A stretch of 32,269 bases of DNA from NCBI RefSeq assembly GCF_001730685.1, contig NZ_MDJR01000012.1, positions 1-32,269 on the forward strand, given 5' to 3'. The notes beneath the pieces were generated by a model. The model did no database searches. It saw only the letters and a program-made list of their open reading frames with translations, and was not told the origin of the DNA. This DNA comes from Caloranaerobacter ferrireducens (GTDB taxonomy: Bacteria > Bacillota > Clostridia > Tissierellales > Thermohalobacteraceae). Made by a program: the position numbers and the translations under genes. This document shows positions 16,335-24,324 of this stretch, piece by piece; position 1 is the stretch's first letter, and every line of letters starts with the position of its first letter.

Positions 16335-17255
16335 TTATCTATTTACTGATCTTGCCATTCTTCTATAAGTATGTCTTTTTCCTCTTATGGCAATAGAATA
16401 AGCCATAATATTCTCAGGTATAGCTACTCCAGTAAAACCCGCATCTCCTATATGATGCATATCAGCACCGGCCATTTTGCTGTTTAAAGCAATTGTCTTT
16501 ATTGTATTTTCATCAGCTCCTTCTTGTGAAGTCCCAATAGTTGTCATAGCTAATGCTCCGTATTTGTGAATAACATCTATTAGCATTTTAGCATATTGGG
16601 TAGTCATTCCAGGCACAGTCCCAGGAGCAGGTAAAAGTATAATATCACTGCCAGCTTCAATAAACTCTACAATTGTTTTTTCATCAATTATTCCTCCACC
16701 TGATTCATGTATACTACCAGCACCATGCATTTTACCAGAAATTATAATAATGTCGTTTCCTACTTTGTCTCTTATTTCTTTTATTGAATCTACTATCTTT
16801 TTATTTGTAACTCCAGTTTTAGGATTCCCAGTTAAAACTACCATATCGATACCATGTTCAATAGCTTTTTTTACATTCTCTGGTGTTGCTAATCTTCCAT
16901 TTGGTAATTCTACACGTTTTTCAACTAATTCAGCATCTAAATCTACTGGTTCTAAGTTTATGCCTACAAATCTACCAGTTAATCTTTTTATCTCACTTAC
17001 TACTTTTTTTCCTTTTTCTATAGGTAATCCTAAAACTTGAGGATTGTTTACGTCATAGAAGTTTAAAAGCACTATATCAGCACCAAAAGCACATACTAAT
17101 TCAACATTACTAACATCTCCATAAAGAGGAGGGTATACACCTACAACTTCAGAAACAACAGTTCTTCCTTCAGCAGCCCTTATACTTTGAATAATCTCAT
17201 TCTTTGACATTTTGTATATATCAGAAGTATTTAAGTCGAGAATTCTCTTTATCAT
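16335..17255 (-). CDS. uncharacterised TIM-barrel-like protein of the amino-sugar operon
   Basis: A 306-residue cytoplasmic protein with no signal or membrane helix. Alternating strands and helices (SEVVGVYPPLYGDVSNVELV, ADIVLLNFYD, RFVGINLEP, IDMVVLTGNPKTGVT, DIIIISGKMHGAGSI, SDIILLPAPGTVPGMTT, ALAMTTIGTSQEG) suggest a TIM barrel with glycine-rich phosphate-binding loops. A conserved-looking ADMHHIGDAGFTG lies near the C-terminus. I believe such proteins are listed as DUF7916 and are sometimes misnamed haloacid-dehalogenase-like, but I cannot confirm this; none of the HAD motifs is present. The gene sits 15 bases behind nagB and upstream of ptsI, so a role with an amino-sugar phosphate is likely but unproven. 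Confidence 0.7.
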   Translation of the reverse strand: MIKRILDLNTSDIYKMSKNEIIQSIRAAEGRTVVSEVVGVYPPLYGDVSNVELVCAFGADIVLLNFYDVNNPQVLGLPIEKGKKVVSEIKRLTGRFVGINLEPVDLDAELVEKRVELPNGRLATPENVKKAIEHGIDMVVLTGNPKTGVTNKKIVDSIKEIRDKVGNDIIIISGKMHGAGSIHESGGGIIDEKTIVEFIEAGSDIILLPAPGTVPGMTTQYAKMLIDVIHKYGALAMTTIGTSQEGADENTIKTIALNSKMAGADMHHIGDAGFTGVAIPENIMAYSIAIRGKRHTYRRMARSVNR

Positions 17256-17270
17256 AATAAACCCCCTAAT

Positions 17271-17996
17271 CTATAATAATGAAGCTGCTTTCTTATCAGC
17301 TATAAGGATAACATCTGGATGTAGTTGTAATACAGATGCAGGTACTTCTGGTGTAATTTTACCTTTAACTGCTTTATATATAGCCTCTGCTTTTTCTTTT
17401 CCGGAAGCAAGCAGAATAATCTTCCTTGCATGCATTATAGTCTTTATTCCCATACTTATTGCTTTAGTAGGAACTTCCTGTATTGAATTAAAGAATCTAG
17501 AATTTGCTTTTATTGTATCTTCATCAAGTTCTACTAAATGTGTTTTAGCTTCAAATTTTAAGGCTGGCTCATTAAAACCTATATGTCCATTTCTTCCAAT
17601 TCCTAATACTTGTAAATCTATACCTCTCGCTTGTTGTATCTTTTTTTCGTATTCTTCACATTCTTTTTCAATACTTTCTGCCATCCCATTTGGAATATGT
17701 ACATTTTCTTTTTTTATGTTTACGTGATTAAATAAGTTTTCCATCATGTAGTAGTGATAACTTTGTGGATTTTCTTTTGGCAAACCATAATATTCATCTA
17801 AGTTAAATGTCTTTATGTTGGCAAAGTCTATATCCCCATTATTGTAAAGTTTTATTAATTCTCTATACACTCCCTTTGGTGTATCACCTGTCGCAAGACC
17901 TATAACGCTATCTGGTTTTAGTATAATCTGACTTGCTACTATATTTGCTGCTTTTCTGCTCATTTCCTCATAATCCTTTACAACTACTATTTTCAT
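17271..17996 (-). CDS. nagB: glucosamine-6-phosphate deaminase
   Basis: Converts glucosamine-6-phosphate to fructose-6-phosphate and ammonia. Hallmarks: the phosphate loop [12 protein letters not shown] near residue 35, FNLDEYYGL with the catalytic D67, and [13 protein letters not shown] with H138. At 241 residues it is the short, Bacillus-type form without the C-terminal allosteric extension of the E. coli enzyme. AAGGAGGG precedes the ATG. It follows nagA by 68 bases; that gap contains a TTCG-rich repeat. Confidence 0.96.
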   Translation of the reverse strand: MKIVVVKDYEEMSRKAANIVASQIILKPDSVIGLATGDTPKGVYRELIKLYNNGDIDFANIKTFNLDEYYGLPKENPQSYHYYMMENLFNHVNIKKENVHIPNGMAESIEKECEEYEKKIQQARGIDLQVLGIGRNGHIGFNEPALKFEAKTHLVELDEDTIKANSRFFNSIQEVPTKAISMGIKTIMHARKIILLASGKEKAEAIYKAVKGKITPEVPASVLQLHPDVILIADKKAASLL

Positions 17997-18018
17997 AGCC
18001 TTGCCCTCCTTAAGAAAC

Positions 18019-18050
18019 CGTCATTCGATTTCCGTTTTTCGCTTTTCGCA
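18019..18050. repeat. TTCG-rich degenerate repeat between nagA and nagB
   Basis: Short near-tandem units of the form NNTTCG (CATTCG, TTTTCG, CTTTTCG) fill most of the 68-base gap. Similar tracts occur at 24272-24302, 32107-32152 and 32213-32269. Confidence 0.5.
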
Positions 18051-18064
18051 AAGACAAAAGTAAA

Positions 18065-19219
18065 TTAGAGTTTATTAAAAACAATTTTACCTTCTACAAC
18101 AGTAAAATATATATTTAAATCTTCATCAAAAACTGTTATGTCTGCATCTTTACCTATATTAAGACTACCTTTATTTTTATCTATTCCTATCACTTTAGCT
18201 GGATTTTGTGTAACTAATTTAATAACTTCATGTAGTTTAATATTGGTGTTTTCTAAGATATTTTTTACTGCTTTATTTAACGTTAATATACTTCCAGCTA
18301 AAGTGTTATTTTCTAATCTTGCTGAGCTATTCTTTACTATGACTTTTTGACCCCCTAGTTCATATATACCTTCTTTCATACATCCAGCTCTCATCGAATC
18401 AGTTATAAGTACTAAATTTTCTATACCTTTTATGTCTATGAGTATTTGAAAAATAGCTGGGTGTACATGAATTTTATCTGCTATTAATTCACATGTAATG
18501 TTACTGTTAAAAACTGCCCCTACTATTCCTGGATCTCTATGATGCATAGGAGTCATTGCATTAAAAAGATGTGTGGCGTGTTTTATTCCACTTTTGATAG
18601 ATTTTTTTGCCTGGTCATAAGTTGCATTAGAATGGCCAATAGAAAGAGTTATATTACTATAATCCTTCATTTTTTGTAAAAATTTATACCCCTCATCCAT
18701 TTCTGGTGCTAGTGTAATTATTTTAATAATGTCTAAGTACTCTTTGATAAATTCGAAGTCAGGCTTTAAAATATATTTTGCATTTTGAGCACCTTTATAT
18801 TTTTCATTTATAAAAGGTCCTTCCATGTGTACTCCTAATACTTTTGCTCCTTGAATATCTAGATAGGTAGCTTGTCTTACTATATTTAGCGCTTTATATA
18901 TAGTATCTCTATCCATAGTCATTGTAGTTGGTAAAAAGCCTGTGACTCCAGTTTTTGCTATAGTGTTGCTAATGTTTGTTATAGACTCTATAGTGCCATC
19001 CATAATATCACTTCCACCAGCACCATGTATGTGAATATCAATAAAACCAGGTGATATGAATTTTCCTTTAACATCTATTAAGTCTATATTTTTATATCTA
19101 TCTATTTCTTGTAAATCTGAAATGTCAATTATCTTTTCGTTAAATATTAATACTTTGTTTTCTATGATTGAATCTTTATGTATTATTTTCCCATTGATAA
19201 GGCCATATATTTTCTTCAT
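18065..19219 (-). CDS. nagA: N-acetylglucosamine-6-phosphate deacetylase
   Basis: Removes acetate from GlcNAc-6-P to give glucosamine-6-P for NagB. An amidohydrolase of normal length (384). Visible sites: HIH at 63-65 in FIDIHIHGAGG, the metal glutamate E133 in HMEGPFINEK, H196 in SIGHSNAT, H217 in HATHLFNAM and catalytic D274 in LITDSM. AAAGGA lies before the ATG. It is separated from nagE by 68 bases that hold a strong hairpin, which may lower its expression relative to the transporter. Confidence 0.96.
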   Translation of the reverse strand: MKKIYGLINGKIIHKDSIIENKVLIFNEKIIDISDLQEIDRYKNIDLIDVKGKFISPGFIDIHIHGAGGSDIMDGTIESITNISNTIAKTGVTGFLPTTMTMDRDTIYKALNIVRQATYLDIQGAKVLGVHMEGPFINEKYKGAQNAKYILKPDFEFIKEYLDIIKIITLAPEMDEGYKFLQKMKDYSNITLSIGHSNATYDQAKKSIKSGIKHATHLFNAMTPMHHRDPGIVGAVFNSNITCELIADKIHVHPAIFQILIDIKGIENLVLITDSMRAGCMKEGIYELGGQKVIVKNSSARLENNTLAGSILTLNKAVKNILENTNIKLHEVIKLVTQNPAKVIGIDKNKGSLNIGKDADITVFDEDLNIYFTVVEGKIVFNKL

Positions 19220-19242
19220 AATTTATCGTCCTTTCTTTTGAC

Positions 19243-19277
19243 AAAATGACATGGTAGCAAGTTGAGCTACCATGTCA
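19243..19277 (-). terminator. hairpin between nagE and nagA (weak terminator or mRNA-stabilising stem)
   Basis: TGACATGGTAGC (19247-19258) pairs perfectly with GCTACCATGTCA (19266-19277): 12 bp with a 7-base loop. On the minus strand only TTTTG follows, so termination is probably partial. Confidence 0.7.
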
Positions 19278-19287
19278 ATGCTAGTCT

Positions 19288-20679
19288 TTAGGATTCAACT
19301 TTATTTTTAGCCATTAGCCTTTTCATTTCATCTGCTATTATTTCAGCCTTAGTACCTACAACAACTTGCATATTTTTGTTATTAGGTCTAAGCACACCAG
19401 ATGCTCCTAGTTTTTTAAGTTCTGTATCATCAACTATAGAAGCATCTTTTAATGTTAATCTAAGTCTTGTAATACAAGCATCTATTTCTTCAATATTTTC
19501 TATTCCACCAAGTTTTTCTATATATGCTGATGCTACCCCTGATAACCCCTTGCTTTCTATTTCACTGTCTACTGAGCTACTTTCTTCATCTAATCTACCT
19601 GGAGTAGGTAAATCTAATTTCTTGATTACATAAACAAAAACTAAGTAGTAAATTAACCCAAAAACTAAACCAATAGGTATTAATAGCCAGCCTTTTGTAG
19701 CTAATCCCATATTTAAGAAATAATCTATAGCTCCAGCAGAAAAACCAAAACCGTGCCTAATACCTAAAATATGGACTACAGCCAATGATAAACCTGTAAG
19801 TACAGCATGTGTTATATATAGAACCGGAGCTAAAAACATAAATATGAATTCTACTGGTTCAGTTATACCAGTAAGGAAAGATGTAAATGCAACACTAATC
19901 ATTGCTCCACTAATTGCCTTTCTATTTTCAGGCTTAGCCATTGTAATCATCGCTAAAGCTGCTGCAGGAAGTGCAAACATAAATATTGGATAAAAACCTG
20001 CCATGAATGAACCTGCAGTTGGATCTCCAGCAAAGAATCTGCTTAAATCTCCAGTCGCATCTCCATATTGGCCAAATACAAACCAAATAAAACTATTGAT
20101 TACATGATGTAATCCAAATGGAATCAATAATCTGTTTAATGCTCCAAAAGTAAATACTCCTATAGCTCCAGCTCCTATTATCCATTCACCAGCTGCATGA
20201 ATACCATTTTGAATAGGAGGCCATACATAACCGAAAATAAGTGCTAATACTATACTTACAGCAGCTGTAACAATTGGTACAAATCTTTTACCCCCAAAAA
20301 AACCTAACCAGTCAGGTAGTTTAATATTATGAAATTTATTATATAAAACACCTGCTACAATACCAGAAATTATACCTGCAAGTACGCTCATATTTATATC
20401 TGGATTAATAGTAACTATAGCATTAGTTAAAACAAGATAACCAACAGCACCTGCTAAACCTGCTGCTCCACCATTATCAAAAGATAATCCGATTGCAACA
20501 CCTATAGCAAATAGTAAAGCAAGATTAGCAAATATAGCTTCCCCAGCTTTCATTACAAAAGGAATATTAAATATGTCGCTAGCTCCTAATCTAAGTAATA
20601 GTGCTGCTGCTGGTAATACAGCTATTGGTAGCATCAACGCTTTACCAATTTTTTGAACTTTACCAAATGAATTTCTCAC
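19288..20679 (-). CDS. nagE: PTS transporter for N-acetylglucosamine, IIBC components
   Basis: Imports and phosphorylates GlcNAc to GlcNAc-6-P. Residues 1-355 are the IIC membrane domain of the glucose/GlcNAc family: FGKVQKIGKALMLPIAVLPA at the start, PFGLHHVINSF near 187 and GITEPVEFIFMF near 271. Residues 383-463 are the IIB domain with the phosphocysteine C402 in IDACITRLRLTLKD. There is no IIA domain, unlike E. coli NagE; a separate IIA is encoded two genes upstream. The start is GTG with a GGGGGAG site. IIC sequence features favour GlcNAc over glucose or MurNAc (no MurP-like IIB-first order). Confidence 0.93.
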   Translation of the reverse strand: MRNSFGKVQKIGKALMLPIAVLPAAALLLRLGASDIFNIPFVMKAGEAIFANLALLFAIGVAIGLSFDNGGAAGLAGAVGYLVLTNAIVTINPDINMSVLAGIISGIVAGVLYNKFHNIKLPDWLGFFGGKRFVPIVTAAVSIVLALIFGYVWPPIQNGIHAAGEWIIGAGAIGVFTFGALNRLLIPFGLHHVINSFIWFVFGQYGDATGDLSRFFAGDPTAGSFMAGFYPIFMFALPAAALAMITMAKPENRKAISGAMISVAFTSFLTGITEPVEFIFMFLAPVLYITHAVLTGLSLAVVHILGIRHGFGFSAGAIDYFLNMGLATKGWLLIPIGLVFGLIYYLVFVYVIKKLDLPTPGRLDEESSSVDSEIESKGLSGVASAYIEKLGGIENIEEIDACITRLRLTLKDASIVDDTELKKLGASGVLRPNNKNMQVVVGTKAEIIADEMKRLMAKNKVES

Positions 20680-20784
20680 TTCTGCTCCCCCTTTTTTATT
20701 TTTTATTAATTAAAAAATAGAATGTTTATAAGCCTTTCCCCACCTCCCTTTATAACTCCTTCTTTAAAAGAGCATTTGTAATTT

Positions 20785-21519
20785 TTATGACTTAAGAAGA
20801 ACTTCATATTTGTATTTATCACTTCTATAGATAGCCTTTGTATATTCAATAACTCTACCATCATCTAAATATGTCTTTCTTCTAAATAGTAAAGCTAATG
20901 ATTTTATGTCTAAGTTTAATAAGTCACTTTCATATTCATTTAACATTATAGGTTCTATTGTTTGTTTAGCATAATCCAAAGTATAACCGTATTTTTCTTT
21001 AAAAATCTTATAAAGCGATTTGCCTTCAAGCATATCTTTTTGTAAGTCAGGGCACATATTAAATGGTATCCATACAATCTCAATAGCAAAAGGTTCATCT
21101 TCTACTATCCTCAATCTTCTTATTTCTATAACCTTATTATTTTTTTCATCCATATTTAGATGGCTTCTAATCTTTTTAGTAGCTTCTTTTATTTTAAAAG
21201 ACAATATCTGAGTATCAGTTTTTAATCCCTTTTCAGCCATCTCTTCTGTAAAACCTCTTAATTGTGAAAGCTGTTGTTTGATTTTAGGTTCAGAAACGAA
21301 TGTACCTTTTCCTTGTTCTCTATATAATATCCCTTCATTCACTAATGCCATTATTGCCTTTCTAGCAGTCATTCTACTTATACCATGAATTTCACATAAT
21401 TCTCTTTCAGGAGGCACTGGATCTCCTGGCTTTAATTCTTCATTTTCTATCATTTCTTGAATTATTTCCTTTAACTGATAATATAAAGGTAAAGGATTTT
21501 GTTTTGATACTTTTCTCAA
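20785..21519 (-). CDS. nagR: GntR-family (HutC/UTRA) regulator, NagR/YvoA-like
   Basis: Repressor that senses an amino-sugar phosphate. A GntR winged helix covers about the first 70 residues (LPLYYQLKEIIQEMI, PPERELCEIHGISRMTARKA, EGILYREQGKGTFVS) and a UTRA ligand domain the rest (VIEIRRLRIVEDEPFAIEI, LLFRRKTYLDDGRVIEYTKA). The frame is open back to a GTG at 21552, which has no ribosome binding site. GGAGGG at 21531-21526 sits 7 bases before a TTG at 21519 and is too close to an ATG at 21525, so TTG at 21519 is the best start, giving 244 residues. A NagR-type operator lies in the promoter upstream of murQ. Confidence 0.9.
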   Translation of the reverse strand: MRKVSKQNPLPLYYQLKEIIQEMIENEELKPGDPVPPERELCEIHGISRMTARKAIMALVNEGILYREQGKGTFVSEPKIKQQLSQLRGFTEEMAEKGLKTDTQILSFKIKEATKKIRSHLNMDEKNNKVIEIRRLRIVEDEPFAIEIVWIPFNMCPDLQKDMLEGKSLYKIFKEKYGYTLDYAKQTIEPIMLNEYESDLLNLDIKSLALLFRRKTYLDDGRVIEYTKAIYRSDKYKYEVLLKS

Positions 21520-21564
21520 AAACATCCCTCCAAACTCTTTTGTTAATATCACTTAGAACAACTC

Positions 21565-22053
21565 TTACTTAGCTTTTAGATTTATCTTCATTATCAAATC
21601 ACTAGAAACCTTCACAAATCCTTTCATTTTATTTAAACTATCAACTAACTCCATATTGGTTATAACTATAGGACTAATAATTGATTTTCCTTTTTTCTTT
21701 AAATATTCCAAATCAACCTCAAGTAATTTATCTCCAGCTTTAACATAATCATCTTTAACAACATAGCTTTTAAAACCTTCTCCTTTTAACTCAACAGTAT
21801 CAATTCCTATATGTATAAGTATTTGCAAACCTTCTTCAGTCTCTATACCTATGGCATGATTTGTAGGAAATAGCTGTATTATCTTTCCATCACAAGGTGC
21901 AACAACAATTCCATCAGTAGGTTCAATAGCTATCCCATCACCAACCATCTTCTGTGAAAAAACTTCATCTGGTACATTTTCAATGTTTATTATTTTGCCC
22001 ATCATAGGTGCTAAAATATCTCTACTTCTGATCTTTCTTAAAAATTTAAACAT
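21565..22053 (-). CDS. PTS glucose-family IIA component
   Basis: Cytoplasmic phosphocarrier that passes phosphate from HPr to the NagE IIB domain. Crr fold: DILAPMMGKIINIENVPDEV at the start, active H81 in QILIHIGIDTVEL and supporting H66 in NHAIGI. The correct start is the ATG at 22053, which has GGAGGT 7 bases upstream; an earlier in-frame ATG at 22068 would bury that site in the gene. From 22053 the protein has 162 residues, normal for the family. It overlaps the end of murQ by 8 bases and supplies the domain missing from the IIBC protein. Confidence 0.93.
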   Translation of the reverse strand: MFKFLRKIRSRDILAPMMGKIINIENVPDEVFSQKMVGDGIAIEPTDGIVVAPCDGKIIQLFPTNHAIGIETEEGLQILIHIGIDTVELKGEGFKSYVVKDDYVKAGDKLLEVDLEYLKKKGKSIISPIVITNMELVDSLNKMKGFVKVSSDLIMKINLKAK

Positions 22054-22921
22054 ATTTAATACCTCCATGATTATCTAGAATATTTTTGGCCTCTATTAAA
22101 TTTACATTCTTCTTAATCATAATAATTGCTAATTTAGCATCATAATCGCATTTTTCTAGAATATCTTTAATTAGTTTTTCTTCTGCACCTGTCGCTAAAT
22201 AAACGATTTCTTCTACTCTTTTTCTAAGTTTTTTGTTTATAGGTCTAACATTTATCATGAGATTACTATAAACTTTTCCTATTTTGATCATAGATGCAGT
22301 ACTAAGCATATTTAAAACCATTTTTTGTGCTGTTCCTGCTTTCATTCTAGTAGAACCCATAATTACCTCTGGTCCTACTTCTACACAAATAGTAATATCA
22401 CAAATCTCTTTTAATTTCCCTTTACTATTACACATAAGACCTACAGTTTTAGCGCCAATTTCTTTTGCATATTCAATTGCTTTTATAACATAAGAGGTAT
22501 TACCACTAGCACTTATTCCAACCACAATATCTTTAAAGTTCACTTTTCTTTTTCTCATATCTTCGATTGCTAGTTTTTCATCATCTTCTGTATGTTCAAG
22601 CCATCCACTTAATGCCTTCTCTCCTCCTGATATGATGCCTTGTACCATAGAATCATCTACTCCAAATGTAGGAGGACATTCAGATGCATCAAGTACTCCT
22701 AATTTCCCACTTGTACCACTACCTACATAAAACAGCCTTCCACCTTTGTTAAAACTTTCTACAATTAAATCTACAGCTTTAGCAATATTGCTCTTTTCCT
22801 TTTCAACTGCATAAGCAACTTTTTTATCTTCATTATTTATTTTCTCTATTATTTCAAGAGTAGACAATTTATCGATATTTAACGTATTTATATTTCTCCC
22901 TTCAACAATTATATTGTTCAA
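22046..22921 (-). CDS. murQ: N-acetylmuramic acid 6-phosphate etherase
   Basis: Splits MurNAc-6-P into GlcNAc-6-P and D-lactate, feeding cell-wall sugar into NagA. SIS-domain protein of 291 residues with the MurQ signature GSGTSGKLGVLDASECPPTFG-like stretch near residues 66-86, followed by IISGGEKALSGWLEHTEDDE and VVGISASGNTSYVI. A C-terminal helical part (YDAKLAIIMIKKNVNLIEAK) completes the family pattern. The start is a TTG preceded by AAAGG and GAGAAG. It is the first gene of the amino-sugar operon, 84 bases from the predicted transcription start. Confidence 0.95.
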   Translation of the reverse strand: MNNIIVEGRNINTLNIDKLSTLEIIEKINNEDKKVAYAVEKEKSNIAKAVDLIVESFNKGGRLFYVGSGTSGKLGVLDASECPPTFGVDDSMVQGIISGGEKALSGWLEHTEDDEKLAIEDMRKRKVNFKDIVVGISASGNTSYVIKAIEYAKEIGAKTVGLMCNSKGKLKEICDITICVEVGPEVIMGSTRMKAGTAQKMVLNMLSTASMIKIGKVYSNLMINVRPINKKLRKRVEEIVYLATGAEEKLIKDILEKCDYDAKLAIIMIKKNVNLIEAKNILDNHGGIKYV

Positions 22922-22985
22922 ATTCTTCTCAACCTTTCTTTAGACTAAAGTTTTATTTAGTTGTTATATATTTGTATTATTGTTA

Positions 22986-23040
22986 TGTTGTATATACCAA
23001 TTTACGTTTATATTATATATGTATTTATTATTCTTGTCAA
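22986..23040 (-). promoter_or_regulatory. amino-sugar operon promoter with NagR-like operator
   Basis: The minus strand has the exact consensus TTGACA (23040-23035), a 17-base spacer and TATAAT (23017-23012), starting near 23005. Just downstream, ATTGGTATATACAACA (23001-22986) closely matches the NagR/YvoA operator ATTGGTATAGACAACT, at about +4 to +19. Confidence 0.88.
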
Positions 23041-23052
23041 ATATTACTAGAA

Positions 23053-23171
23053 GAACAAAATCTTTAATTTGAATGAATTAAGGAAGATTTTGTTGAAATC
23101 CATAAACGGAAATTATATTTAAAATTACCCACAATTTAAGAAGGTTTATAATTTCCTATGGATTATAAAAA
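23053..23171. repeat. two-hairpin repeat element, copy A
   Basis: About 119 bp with a second copy at 24325-24448 in the same orientation. Hairpin 1: AACAAAATCTT (23054-23064) pairs with AAGATTTTGTT (23084-23094). Hairpin 2: AATCCATA (23097-23104) pairs with TATGGATT (23157-23164), continued by GGAAATTATA (23108-23117) with TATAATTTCC (23147-23156). The loop of hairpin 2 keeps CCACAATTTAA in both copies. It lies in a 450-base gene-free gap. MITE-like element or structured RNA; no ORF. Confidence 0.75.
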
Positions 23172-23274
23172 GTTTATATAGCTATCAATTAGTAAACAAT
23201 GTATTCAAAGTTCAAGGAATTCAAAAGACATGATGGCTAACAAAACGTCCCTATGCCATCTTGCACTATGGGTT

Positions 23275-23303
23275 ATAACAAAAATAGGACGGAATAACCG
23301 TTC
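23275..23303 (-). terminator. terminator after hepT
   Basis: On the minus strand, GAACGG-ttatt-CCGTCC (one G-T pair) is followed by TATTTTTGTT. It is nearly identical to the terminator after the PIN gene at 12433-12458 (21 of 24 bases across the shared segment). Confidence 0.7.
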
Positions 23304-23375
23304 ATAAATTATATACATATTCTATTTCGTGTTTAAGTCCATTTTTGGTTAGTTCGTGTTCTATAATTATGTTAA

Positions 23376-23795
23376 TTATAACATAAAATTTCCATCAATA
23401 AATAAGATAAATTTTTTAAAGGTATCTAAATCGTTCCTCATAATGTTATACACTATCTTTTTATTAATCTTAATGTATTCGTGGGCTAAAATATTTCTGA
23501 AACCTACCATTTTTCTATACATTTCTAATTCTTCTTGTGATATTAAATTTTCTTTATATAATATTTCAAAGGACTCTGCCATGCTTTGTGGATAACCATA
23601 ATTATTATCAGTTACTACATGAGTCGCTATATCTACAATCATATTTATCGCAATAAAAAGGTTATACTCAACTACATCTTGAGCTATCTCATCTTTCAAA
23701 AATTCATCCAATGATAAAGTTTTATACCTTTCAATTTTCTTTATAGAAAGAATTAACTGATTAAGCCTTTCTTTTATTACTCTCTTATTTACCAT
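23376..23795 (-). CDS. hepT: HepT-like HEPN-domain toxin (type VII toxin-antitoxin)
   Basis: Predicted HEPN RNase of 139 residues, all helical. The active-site motif R-x4-H-x-Y is exact: RNILAHEY at residues 100-107 (R100, H105, Y107). In studied MntA/HepT systems the partner nucleotidyltransferase adds AMP to this tyrosine and silences the toxin. The gene starts inside the end of mntA (11-base overlap), the standard arrangement. A terminator follows about 70 bases beyond the stop. The pair lies between two copies of a hairpin repeat. The RNA target is not readable from sequence. Confidence 0.9.
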   Translation of the reverse strand: MVNKRVIKERLNQLILSIKKIERYKTLSLDEFLKDEIAQDVVEYNLFIAINMIVDIATHVVTDNNYGYPQSMAESFEILYKENLISQEELEMYRKMVGFRNILAHEYIKINKKIVYNIMRNDLDTFKKFILFIDGNFML

Positions 23796-24207
23796 ATTCC
23801 TTAACCTCTTTCCTTAAATTCCTTATCATTGCATTATAAGACATATCTAAATATCTTTTCATATCTTCATATTCAAAAAGCGTATGGACTTTAAAGTTAC
23901 TTTCTGCAATTTCATCTCTTGTAAAAAGTAATATACCATCTAAATAAACCTCATATTTCAATAAAGGCGGTGATTCGTTTAATATTATTAAATCTACTTT
24001 TCTTTTGCATATACTCTCAAGTCTAATTTTTAAATCTAAATAGTCTTTTGCACTCATTTCTTTATCATTTAAATATATTGCAATATCAATATCACTATTT
24101 TCATCACTAGTACCTCTTGCATAAGAACCAAATACATAAGCAAAAATTATCTGTGGATTATTTAATAAAACTTCTTTGCATTTTTCTAAGATATCCACAT
24201 TATTCAC
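23785..24207 (-). CDS. mntA: MntA-like nucleotidyltransferase antitoxin (type VII)
   Basis: Minimal nucleotidyltransferase of 140 residues that should AMPylate HepT. The motif GS-x10-D-x-D is exact: G27-S28 in AYVFGSYARGTSDENSDIDI, then D39 and D41. A third acid lies in KVDLIIL near residue 73. The start is GTG at 24207 with only a weak ribosome site (GGGAT). A TTGACA/GAAAAT promoter lies 27 bases upstream. Translation is probably coupled to hepT through the 11-base overlap. Confidence 0.9.
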   Translation of the reverse strand: MNNVDILEKCKEVLLNNPQIIFAYVFGSYARGTSDENSDIDIAIYLNDKEMSAKDYLDLKIRLESICKRKVDLIILNESPPLLKYEVYLDGILLFTRDEIAESNFKVHTLFEYEDMKRYLDMSYNAMIRNLRKEVKEYGK

Positions 24208-24233
24208 ATCCCATTAGTTTATTATTTATTTAG

Positions 24234-24262
24234 ATTTTCTCAAATTACCAAGTGAATGTCAA
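24234..24262 (-). promoter_or_regulatory. mntA-hepT promoter
   Basis: The minus strand has TTGACA (24262-24257), a 17-base spacer and GAAAAT (24239-24234). Immediately upstream, GACCAATGGT (24275-24266) shares ten consecutive bases with the TetR operator at 12394. Confidence 0.65.
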
Positions 24263-24271
24263 TATACCATT

Positions 24272-24302
24272 GGTCTTTCGTAGTTCGCTGTTCGTCATTC
24301 GT
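24272..24302. repeat. TTCG-rich degenerate repeat upstream of mntA
   Basis: Five TTCG units in about 30 bases (TTTCG, AGTTCG, CTGTTCG, CATTCG). Same type as 18019-18050 and the right end of the window. Confidence 0.5.
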
Positions 24303-24324
24303 ATTTAGATGCTTGTCTTTAATG

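Noticed and set aside
16335-17255. Haloacid-dehalogenase-type hydrolase
   Set aside because: No DxDx(T/V) nucleophile motif at the N-terminus and no other HAD motif; the pattern fits a TIM barrel better.
21520-21552. GTG at 21552 as the start of the GntR regulator
   Set aside because: No ribosome site before it, and it would place the GGAGGG site inside the gene; the TTG at 21519 fits spacing and family start.
23226-23263. Hairpin GATGGC/GCCATC in the gap downstream of hepT
   Set aside because: Six-bp stem with a long loop and no T-run; the better terminator lies at 23275-23303.
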